A stretch of 10,508 nt of DNA from an uncultured Selenomonadaceae bacterium (GTDB lineage: Bacteria > Bacillota > Negativicutes > Selenomonadales > Selenomonadaceae), in contig CAJONF010000087.1 of the NCBI GenBank assembly GCA_905236665.1, positions 1 to 10,508 on the forward strand, read 5' to 3'. How positions within the stretch are numbered: the first letter of the stretch is position 1; every line of letters begins with the position of its first letter. The notes beneath the pieces are model-generated. The model was not told where the DNA came from, ran no database searches, and saw only the letters and a list, made by a program, of their open reading frames with translations. A program made the position numbers and the translations under genes. Positions 5,197 through 10,508 of the stretch are shown here, in pieces.

Positions 5197-6069
5197 ATGG
5201 ATTTTGCGGTTATCGGAACGCTTAGCTCCTATGTTAAGCAGAAAAATTTAACCTTCGCCGCGAAACACAAGATCCGAACGGGACAAACGCTCACCAATGC
5301 GAACGGAAATTTTATTTCCATGAGCACATCGACGTTTGACAAACTGCGCGAGGCGGCAAAGGCTTCAACCGACCAAGCTAAGCAACAAAAACTTCGCCGA
5401 ATCAAACAGAAATTGCACGCGGGACAAAAACTTTCGGACGAAGAACTCGGATTCCTGCGCGTCAACGATCCCAAGACTTATAAAAAAGCTAAACACGCCG
5501 ACGACGCTCGCGAAGAACTCAAAGCCGAACTCAAAAAAGCTAAATCTAAAGACGAGGCACGCGAGGCAATGACGCGAGCTATGGTCAAAGCTTCTGCCGA
5601 GGCTATGGCGGAACTTTCTGCACTTGGTCAAGGCGGCGGGGCAATGAGTAATGCGCAATGTGCAATGCCTAATGATTCGGCGGTCAGTGGCGGCGAAAAT
5701 TTTTCAACAGAAAATTCTACGCCGACCGAAGTCAGCGAGCCGACCATCGGCGACGAAAAAATTTCTACAGAAAATAATTCCGCTGAAAAAAATTCTGACG
5801 AAAAAATTTCTCTTGAGCAAAAAAAATCGGACGACGAAAAATTTACGCCCGAAGATATCATGGAGAAATATATTTGGACGATTCGCGCTCTTGAAGACGA
5901 ATGGGCGCGGTTCACAAATTCCGACGAATATAAAAATTTGCCTGAACACACTTTAGGCGAAGAGCCGATAAAAAAAATTCGTAAACAGATTGACTCGCCG
6001 AAAATAAAATTTTTGAACGCCGCGGCGGCTTATCGCAGGTCAATGAAATATTCTCTTGGCGTCGCGTAA
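5197..6069 (+). CDS. Charged, helical protein of unknown function with low-complexity repeats
   Basis: I do not recognise this 290-residue protein. It has no signal peptide or membrane segment and is probably cytoplasmic. Residues 45-145 are rich in Lys, Ala, Glu and Gln and likely helical; they include LSDEELGFLRVNDPKTYKKA, a block with the look of a short conserved motif. Residues 146-162 (around AMSNAQCAMPND) are encoded by a heptanucleotide array and contain the only cysteine. Residues 163-222 form an acidic/Lys/Ser-rich linker with DEKIS repeated at 15-residue spacing. Residues 223-290 are again helical, with EKYIWTIRALEDEWARF. The start is supported by AAGGAGG (5182-5188) eight bases upstream and by a promoter at 5116-5144, and a terminator follows at 6089. 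It appears to be a single-gene unit. The expanded linker suggests loose constraint in the middle and conserved ends. Confidence 0.8.
   Translation: MDFAVIGTLSSYVKQKNLTFAAKHKIRTGQTLTNANGNFISMSTSTFDKLREAAKASTDQAKQQKLRRIKQKLHAGQKLSDEELGFLRVNDPKTYKKAKHADDAREELKAELKKAKSKDEAREAMTRAMVKASAEAMAELSALGQGGGAMSNAQCAMPNDSAVSGGENFSTENSTPTEVSEPTIGDEKISTENNSAEKNSDEKISLEQKKSDDEKFTPEDIMEKYIWTIRALEDEWARFTNSDEYKNLPEHTLGEEPIKKIRKQIDSPKIKFLNAAAAYRRSMKYSLGVA
5643..5677 (+). repeat. Five-unit heptanucleotide tandem array inside a coding region
   Basis: Five contiguous seven-base units read AATGAGT, AATGCGC, AATGTGC, AATGCCT and AATGATT, all sharing AATG. The array is translated as part of the unknown protein at 5197 (about residues 149-161). 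The units are degenerate outside AATG. Seven is not a multiple of three, so gain or loss of a single unit would shift the frame. Confidence 0.75.
5752..5811 (+). repeat. 45-bp period direct repeat in the low-complexity linker
   Basis: The 15-base sequence GACGAAAAAATTTCT occurs identically at 5752-5766 and 5797-5811, exactly 45 bases apart, encoding DEKIS at residues 186 and 201. Intervening codons are similar in type (Glu, Asn, Ser). This looks like an in-frame tandem duplication that lengthened the linker. Confidence 0.7.
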
Positions 6070-6088
6070 AAATTTTTTGCAAAAGTTT

Positions 6089-6112
6089 TCCCCCGCGTTG
6101 GGGATTTTTTTT
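6089..6112 (+). terminator. Intrinsic terminator of the gene at 5197
   Basis: A short stem, TCCCC (6089-6093) with GGGGA (6100-6104), closes a six-base loop and is followed by eight T residues (6105-6112). It sits 20 bases after the stop codon. The stem is only five pairs but GC-rich. It separates this gene from the mreB promoter at 6141. Confidence 0.7.
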
Positions 6113-6140
6113 ATGGAATTTTCCTAACTAAAAATCCCTG

Positions 6141-6168
6141 TTGCAAAGTGTAAAAAGTATGATAGAAT
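6141..6168 (+). promoter_or_regulatory. Predicted promoter of the mreBCD-gatC-budA-gatA unit
   Basis: TTGCAA (6141-6146) is followed after 16 bases by TAGAAT (6163-6168), with TGA just ahead (6160-6162) making an extended -10. Transcription would start near 6175, giving a leader of about 49 bases. No other terminator or equally strong promoter was seen between here and the window end, so all six genes may be read from this site. Confidence 0.7.
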
Positions 6169-6223
6169 ATTTCCGCTTAGCGCAGGCAAAAAATTTTTTC
6201 CTAAGAAGGGAGCAATTTAGCAG

Positions 6224-7264
6224 ATGTGGGGTTTTTTTAGTGGTTTTTCGCACGACATGGGAATTGATCTGGGAACGGCAAATACTCTCGTTCACGTCAA
6301 AGGTCGTGGGATTGTCCTGCGTGAACCTTCAGTCGTTGCGATGAGGAGTGATACAGGCGAAGTGCTTGCCGTTGGTGAAGAGGCAAAGCAGATGATCGGT
6401 CGCACGCCCGGCAATATTACAGCGATTCGTCCGCTAAAAGACGGTGTTATTGCCGACTTCGACGTTACGCAAGCAATGCTTAGATATTTTATCCGCAAGG
6501 CAATGAATTCAAAATCGTTCGTTCGCCCGCGAGTTGTCGTCGGCGTTCCTTCGGGTGTTACAGAAGTTGAGAAACGCGCAGTTATCGACGCGGCAACACA
6601 AGCCGGAGCGCGTGAAGCTTATCTTATTGAAGAGCCAATGGCGGCGGCTATAGGCGCGGGACTCCCTGTCGAGGAGGCAACCGGCAATATGGTCGTTGAC
6701 ATAGGCGGCGGCACCACGGAAATTGCGGTTATATCGCTCGGCGGAATTGTCGTTAGCAAATCAATTCGTATTGGCGGCGACGAAATGGACTCTTCGATTA
6801 TCCAATACGTAAAGCGTATGTATAACTTGATGATTGGCGAGCGCACAGCAGAAGAAATAAAAATTACAATCGGTACAGCTATCGTCACACCTGACAGAGA
6901 TAAAGCTATGCAAATCCGCGGGCGCGATTTAGTTACGGGCTTGCCGAAAAATATTGAAATTAAATCCAGCGAAATCCGCGACGCTTTGAACGATCCGATT
7001 TTTAAAATTGTTGAGGCGGTTCGTGGCACATTGGAAAGAACACCGCCGGAACTTGCCGCGGATGTAATGGATCATGGCATAATGATGACGGGCGGCGGCG
7101 CACTTCTTGCCAACTTAGATAAATTAATTTCAAGGGAAACAAATATGCCGGTTATAGTCTCTGACGACGCACTTAGTTGCGTGGGTGAAGGCACCGGCAG
7201 ATCGCTTGAGGATATAAACTTGCTTAAAAGGGTCGTCATGACATCTAAAAAGATGAGACAATGA
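6224..7264 (+). CDS. mreB: Rod shape-determining protein MreB (bacterial actin)
   Basis: The 346-residue protein is full length for MreB, the actin-like ATPase that forms membrane-bound filaments and guides lateral peptidoglycan synthesis. Actin-fold motifs are in place: phosphate-1 loop GIDLGTANT (13-21), the EEPMAAAIGAGLP block (136-148), phosphate-2 loop VVDIGGGTTEIAV (157-169), and the adenosine-site loop MMTGGGALLANLDKLI near 290-305. The N-terminal MWGFFSGF is hydrophobic and may act as the membrane contact. The start is the ATG after GGGAG (6208-6212) with an 11-base gap, slightly long but the best option. The last base pairs overlap mreC (ATGA at 7261-7264), implying translational coupling and balanced output. 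Confidence 0.98.
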   Translation: MWGFFSGFSHDMGIDLGTANTLVHVKGRGIVLREPSVVAMRSDTGEVLAVGEEAKQMIGRTPGNITAIRPLKDGVIADFDVTQAMLRYFIRKAMNSKSFVRPRVVVGVPSGVTEVEKRAVIDAATQAGAREAYLIEEPMAAAIGAGLPVEEATGNMVVDIGGGTTEIAVISLGGIVVSKSIRIGGDEMDSSIIQYVKRMYNLMIGERTAEEIKITIGTAIVTPDRDKAMQIRGRDLVTGLPKNIEIKSSEIRDALNDPIFKIVEAVRGTLERTPPELAADVMDHGIMMTGGGALLANLDKLISRETNMPVIVSDDALSCVGEGTGRSLEDINLLKRVVMTSKKMRQ

Positions 7265-8301
7265 GCAATAAAGTTCGCAAAGATAAAAAGACGGGGAAAA
7301 AAATTATCGCGCTGATTTTAGTTTTTATCAGCGTGTTTTGTTGTGTGTTTTTTGCGGCGCGTGGCAAATTCAATCCGCGTGCAACAAACGGCGTTGCAAT
7401 GTCAATCCTTGCACCGTTTCAAAGTGCATTTTCTTGGGCGGGCAGTAAGCTTGCTTTTGTTAAACATACCTTCAACGAAATGTATCATCTGCACGAACAG
7501 AATAAACAGTTGCGCGAGGAAGTTGAAATTTTGCGGGCGCAGAATTTGACGGCGAGCGAATATGCGTCGGAAAATCAGCGGCTTAGAAATTTGCTGGACT
7601 ATAAACAGGCGGCAATTCAATTCGATTTGGTGGCGGCGCGGGTTATCGGTCGCGAGTCGGCGTCGTGGTCAAGCATGATTTTAATTAACCGCGGCACATT
7701 GGACGGCGTGGCAAATAATATGGCGGTCGTCACTGAACTTGGTTTAGTCGGGCACGTCATGGAGGCGGGCTTAAACACTTCAAAAGTTCAGCTCTTGATT
7801 GATCCGCGCTCATCGGTCGGCACATTGATTCAGCGTCCCGAATCGCGGGTTGCCGGCATTGTCGAAGGCGATATAAAAAATCCCAACCGCCCACGCATGG
7901 TCAATATCCCTAAAGATTCTGATGTGCAAGTTGAGGATATGGTCGTTACGTCGGGATTTGGCGGCGTCTATCCTAAAGGAATTATCGTCGGAAAAGTTGC
8001 CGAAGTGCACAACGAGGAAGGCGGACTTTTAAAATACGGAGTGATTGATACTTCCGTTGACTTCCAAAAGCTTGAGGACGTGGCAGTTATCGTGGCGTCC
8101 AGGGAAGCTCTACCTGAACCGATTCAACCGCCGCAACAAACGCCAGGCACGGAAACTGATCCTTATGAAACAGCAGAAAAATTACGGGCGGCTCAACAGC
8201 AAATTCTTGACGCGCACCAACAAATTCTTGACGCTCAACAGCAACAACTTCAACAGGCGCAGGAACAGCAACCGCAAATGCCTGAGGAGGTCACGCAATG
8301 A
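7261..8301 (+). CDS. mreC: Rod shape-determining protein MreC with a Gln-rich C-terminal tail
   Basis: MreC is the bitopic scaffold of the elongasome: one N-terminal membrane helix with a large extracytoplasmic part that contacts penicillin-binding proteins. Here residues 14-34 form the helix, 74-115 a coiled coil (HEQNKQLREEVEILRAQN onward), and about 120-280 the two beta domains, with typical blocks ARVIGRESASWSSMILINRG, GLVGHVMEAG, LIDPRSSVGTLI and VTSGFGGVYPKGIIVGKV. The core ends near 283. A tail of about 60 residues follows, Pro-rich and then Gln-rich, containing two near-identical seven-residue units (QQILDAH, QQILDAQ). It is longer than many MreC tails and would lie outside the inner membrane. 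The start has a weak Shine-Dalgarno sequence and overlaps the mreB stop, so translation is probably coupled. Confidence 0.96.
   Translation: MSNKVRKDKKTGKKIIALILVFISVFCCVFFAARGKFNPRATNGVAMSILAPFQSAFSWAGSKLAFVKHTFNEMYHLHEQNKQLREEVEILRAQNLTASEYASENQRLRNLLDYKQAAIQFDLVAARVIGRESASWSSMILINRGTLDGVANNMAVVTELGLVGHVMEAGLNTSKVQLLIDPRSSVGTLIQRPESRVAGIVEGDIKNPNRPRMVNIPKDSDVQVEDMVVTSGFGGVYPKGIIVGKVAEVHNEEGGLLKYGVIDTSVDFQKLEDVAVIVASREALPEPIQPPQQTPGTETDPYETAEKLRAAQQQILDAHQQILDAQQQQLQQAQEQQPQMPEEVTQ
8197..8238 (+). repeat. 21-bp tandem repeat in the mreC tail
   Basis: Two adjacent 21-base units (8197-8217 and 8218-8238) match at 18 positions and encode QQILDAH and QQILDAQ (MreC residues 313-326). More CAA/CAG codons follow. 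The differences are mostly third-base changes, so the duplication is not fresh. Confidence 0.75.
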
Positions 8302-8792
8302 AAGTTATCGGGCTGTGGGCAATGTTGCTTATCCTTTGCTATGCTCTGCAAACTTCGCTGTTGACTTTCGTGAACTTTGACGGCTTCAGCGCAAATTTAA
8401 TGCTCCTGATGACGGTTTCAATTTCCTACATACGCGGGAGCAAATACGGTGTATTTTTCGGGTTTATCGCGGGGCTTTTGCAGGACTCAACGACCGGCAG
8501 TTATTTCGGCTTGGCAATATTCAGCTATATGACGGTCGGGCTTGTCTTCGGAAAATTTTCCGTCAATCTTTTCCGCGATCAATCTCTCTTGCCCGTTATA
8601 AGTTCGATACCCGCGCTAGCATTGCATTTTGCCATAACCATAGTTTTTTTATTTTTACTGGGCTGGCACGTAGACTTGATAAAATTTTTAAGATTTGATT
8701 TCTGGCCGGCGGTTATAATGCAGATTATTTTAGCTTGGCCGATTCACAGGTTGGTTTATGCGCTGAACGAATTTTCCAAACAACGCTCTTGA
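8298..8792 (+). CDS. mreD: Rod shape-determining membrane protein MreD
   Basis: The 164-residue polytopic membrane protein is of the usual MreD size, with five or so hydrophobic segments. The family signature appears as GFIAGLLQDSTTGSYFGL (55-72), in which an acidic residue sits in a Gly-rich membrane turn. MreD partners MreC and MreB in the lateral wall synthesis complex, though its exact job is unsettled. The start overlaps the mreC stop (ATGA, 8298-8301) and has a strong GAGGAGG (8284-8290) seven bases upstream, so it can be loaded independently as well as coupled. The next gene, gatC, starts 25 bases beyond the stop with no terminator between. Confidence 0.93.
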   Translation: MKVIGLWAMLLILCYALQTSLLTFVNFDGFSANLMLLMTVSISYIRGSKYGVFFGFIAGLLQDSTTGSYFGLAIFSYMTVGLVFGKFSVNLFRDQSLLPVISSIPALALHFAITIVFLFLLGWHVDLIKFLRFDFWPAVIMQIILAWPIHRLVYALNEFSKQRS

Positions 8793-8817
8793 AATAATTT
8801 TTAGGGAGGTCTTCTAT

Positions 8818-9108
8818 TTGAAGATAAACGAACAGGATATTAAAACGGTGGCGAGTTTGTCACGACTTAGGATTCGCGAAGAGGAAGAGCATGAAGTCAT
8901 CGCACAACTCGACAAATTTTTAACTTACGTGGAAAATTTACAGGCCATTGACACGACGAACATTGAGCCGACAACCTACGCGTTGCCTATGCAAAATGTT
9001 TTTCGTGAAGATAAAGTTAAGCCGTCGCTGGACAGAGAACTTGCCCTGTCGAATGCACCGCTTAAAGAAGATGGTTATTTTAAAGTACCTAGAGTTTTGG
9101 AGGTTTGA
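8818..9108 (+). CDS. gatC: Asp-tRNA(Asn)/Glu-tRNA(Gln) amidotransferase subunit C
   Basis: The 96-residue protein is the normal size for GatC, the small subunit that wraps around GatA and stabilises GatCAB. Family features are the N-terminal helix KINEQDIKTVASLSRLRI, the FLTYVENLQAIDTTNIEPTTYALPMQNVFREDKV stretch (about 34-67), and the C-terminal FKVPRVLEV. GatCAB converts mischarged Glu-tRNA(Gln) and Asp-tRNA(Asn) into Gln-tRNA and Asn-tRNA in bacteria lacking the direct synthetases. The start is TTG, set by GGGAGG (8804-8809) eight bases upstream. In most genomes gatA follows directly; here budA intervenes. The Shine-Dalgarno sequence of budA (GGAGG, 9099-9103) lies within the last codons of this gene. 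Confidence 0.95.
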   Translation: MKINEQDIKTVASLSRLRIREEEEHEVIAQLDKFLTYVENLQAIDTTNIEPTTYALPMQNVFREDKVKPSLDRELALSNAPLKEDGYFKVPRVLEV

Positions 9109-9111
9109 ATC

Positions 9112-9912
9112 ATGAAAAAATTTTTTGGCGCAACTTTTTTGGCGGGAACTATGCTTTTCAACACTGCGACAGCTGCTCCCACGCAGGACAAGGAAACTGT
9201 TTATCAAGTCGCCTTGCTTCAATCTTTGGCAATGGGTTATTTTGACGGCTCAATCACCGTTAAAGATTTAAAAACTCACGGCGACACGGGCATTGGCACC
9301 TTTGAAGGGCTTAACGGCGAAATGATTGTCCTGGACGGCGTTGTCTATCAAGCTGACCAAGATTGCAAAATCAACGTCATGAGCGACAAGGATAAAGTTC
9401 CTTTCTCGAACGTGACATTTTTTGAAAAAGATTTTTCCGTCAAGCTTAAAGACGTTCCCAGCAAAGCGGAGTTTGAAAAAATCTTAAATAATCTCGTCGA
9501 TAAGCACGGGCGCAATAGTTTTTACGTGGTTAAAATGCCCGCCAAGTTCAATGAAATTCTGATTCGCAGTGAACGCGGAACAAAGGAACCTTATCCCACG
9601 CTCGTTGAGGCATTGAAAACGCAAAAAGAAATTTCGCCCAAAAATATCGAAGGCACCATTGTCGGCTTGTATTGCCCCGATTTTATGAGTTCGCTCAATT
9701 CAACGGGCTGGCATTTCCATTTTATTTCCGCTGATAAAAAAATTGGCGGGCACGTTTTGGAATTGAATATAAACAGCGGCGAAGCTCAATTAGATAAAAC
9801 CGATAATTTCCAAATGGGTGTGCCTAAAAAGAAAAATTTTCACGCACTGAATTTCAAAACTGACGTTAAAGAAGATATACGCAAGGCTGAACAGGACAGC
9901 GTTAGGAGGTAA
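9112..9912 (+). CDS. budA: Alpha-acetolactate decarboxylase with signal peptide
   Basis: The 266-residue protein matches acetolactate decarboxylase, a zinc enzyme turning 2-acetolactate into acetoin and CO2. Family blocks are YQVALLQSLAMGYFDGSITVKDLKTHGDTGIGTFEGLNGEMIVLDG (31-76), and the metal site GWHFHFISADKKIGGHVLEL with H201, H203 and H214 as zinc ligands. The glutamate of GTFEG (E65), an Arg in the IRSERG region and a late glutamate fit known active-site residues. The first 21-22 residues (MKK, hydrophobic core, NTATA-A) look like a cleavable signal peptide, so the enzyme would be exported, periplasmic if the cell has two membranes. Some characterised decarboxylases, such as the Brevibacillus enzyme, are also exported. 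The gene lies three bases after gatC and five before gatA, an unexpected place. No acetolactate synthase gene is in view. Confidence 0.94.
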   Translation: MKKFFGATFLAGTMLFNTATAAPTQDKETVYQVALLQSLAMGYFDGSITVKDLKTHGDTGIGTFEGLNGEMIVLDGVVYQADQDCKINVMSDKDKVPFSNVTFFEKDFSVKLKDVPSKAEFEKILNNLVDKHGRNSFYVVKMPAKFNEILIRSERGTKEPYPTLVEALKTQKEISPKNIEGTIVGLYCPDFMSSLNSTGWHFHFISADKKIGGHVLELNINSGEAQLDKTDNFQMGVPKKKNFHALNFKTDVKEDIRKAEQDSVRR

Positions 9913-9917
9913 ACAAT

Positions 9918-10508
9918 TTGAGTTTGTACAACAAAACAGCTCATGAACTTCACGAACTTTTACAGACTAAAAAAATTTCTGCAACGGAATTAACCGATGA
10001 AATTTTTTCGCACATCTTATTGCTTGAAGAGGACATTAACGCGTATATAACGCTAACCAAAGAAAAGGCGGAGGCGGACGCAAAAGCCGTTGACGAAAAA
10101 ATTTCCCGCGGCGAAAAAATTTTACCGCTCGAAGGTATTCCCTGCGCCGTCAAGGACAACATCTGCACGAAGGGTATCAGGACAACTTGCGCCTCAAAAA
10201 TTTTAGAAAACTTCGTGCCGCCTTATGATGCGACGGCTTACAAAAAACTTTCTGAGCAGAATCCGATTCTGATTGGCAAGGCGAACCTCGATGAATTCGC
10301 GATGGGCGGCTCAACGGAAAATTCCGGTTTTCACATCACGCGCAATCCGCACAATTTAGAATATGTGCCGGGCGGTTCAAGCGGCGGCAGCGCGGCGGCT
10401 GTGGCGGGTGGAGAGGCTGTCTTCGCACTCGGCTCGGATACGGGCGGCTCAATCCGTCAACCGGCGAGTTTTTGCGGCGTCGTTGGACTCAAGCCGACCT
10501 ATGGTCGC
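9918..10508 (+). CDS. gatA: Asp-tRNA(Asn)/Glu-tRNA(Gln) amidotransferase subunit A, 3'-truncated by the window edge
   Basis: The frame is open to the last base, giving 197 of about 480-490 expected residues. GatA is the amidase-signature subunit that releases ammonia from glutamine and passes it to GatB for tRNA amidation. The catalytic Ser-cisSer-Lys triad is visible and keeps the S. aureus numbering: K79 in AVKDN, S154 in PGGSSGGSAAA and S178 in GSDTGGSIRQPASF. The N-terminus (NKTAHELHELLQTKKISATEL) is typical. The start is TTG at 9918, supported by AGGAGG (9904-9909) eight bases upstream; this Shine-Dalgarno sequence overlaps the end of budA. gatB would be expected just beyond the window. 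Confidence 0.97.
   Translation, partial: MSLYNKTAHELHELLQTKKISATELTDEIFSHILLLEEDINAYITLTKEKAEADAKAVDEKISRGEKILPLEGIPCAVKDNICTKGIRTTCASKILENFVPPYDATAYKKLSEQNPILIGKANLDEFAMGGSTENSGFHITRNPHNLEYVPGGSSGGSAAAVAGGEAVFALGSDTGGSIRQPASFCGVVGLKPTYGR

Noticed and set aside
5643..5811. CRISPR-like or mobile-element origin of the repeats in the unknown gene
   Set aside because: Units are seven bases or a single 45-base duplication, without spacers, terminal inverted repeats or target-site duplications.
5628..5956. Overlapping frames on both strands in the low-complexity part of the unknown gene
   Set aside because: They arise from repeated GAAAAAATTT-type codons. The frame starting at 5197 has the promoter, Shine-Dalgarno sequence and terminator.
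1..10508. A new defence, toxin-antitoxin or biosynthetic gene system
   Set aside because: Most genes are core metabolism, cell-shape or translation functions. The few unknown ones do not form a recognisable cluster, and no integrase, transposase or toxin motif is present.

Overview
The window is chromosomal bacterial DNA, densely coded, with twelve genes: eleven on the plus strand and one, a transporter, on the minus strand. Strong AGGAGG-type ribosome binding sites, frequent TTG starts, sigma-70-like promoters of Firmicute style and secreted proteins suggest a low-to-mid-GC Firmicute. The protein sequences feel most like a diderm Negativicute (Selenomonas-type rumen or gut anaerobe). That placement is an inference from general resemblance, not a search result. 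No rRNA, tRNA, CRISPR array, insertion sequence or prophage was seen.

Layout. (1) 1-1301: the 3' part of a macro-domain gene, then a PHP-family (HisJ-like) phosphatase. (2) 1308-3619: an extended -10 promoter at the end of the phosphatase gene opens a tight three-gene unit: a small HydF-like GTPase domain with altered nucleotide-binding motifs, a secreted protein of two similar halves, and the homoserine O-acyltransferase MetA. MetA carries the Glu111 expected for acetyl-CoA use. (3) A hairpin at 3633-3669 separates metA from the convergent MFS transporter (3674-5020, minus strand). (4) 5021-5196: a divergent promoter region with two back-to-back -35/-10 pairs. (5) 5197-6069: a charged protein of unknown function with low-complexity repeats, closed by a terminator. 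(6) 6141-10508: a strong promoter drives mreB-mreC-mreD (joined by ATGA overlaps), followed at short distances by gatC, a secreted acetolactate decarboxylase (budA) and gatA, which runs off the window.

How the genes work together. MreB, MreC and MreD form the rod-shape elongasome at the inner membrane. GatC and GatA are two subunits of the tRNA-dependent amidotransferase that makes Gln-tRNA(Gln) and/or Asn-tRNA(Asn). A signal-peptide acetolactate decarboxylase lies between gatC and gatA, which is not expected from function. No shared function is evident for the GTPase/secreted protein/metA unit.

The most unusual feature is a scattered heptanucleotide repeat, with AATGNNN-like or GAANNNN-like units in tandem, at three places: the end of the GTPase gene, where it supplies the next gene's Shine-Dalgarno sequence; the transporter's leader; and in frame inside the unknown gene at 5197. 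No clearly new multi-gene system (defence, mobile or biosynthetic) was found.
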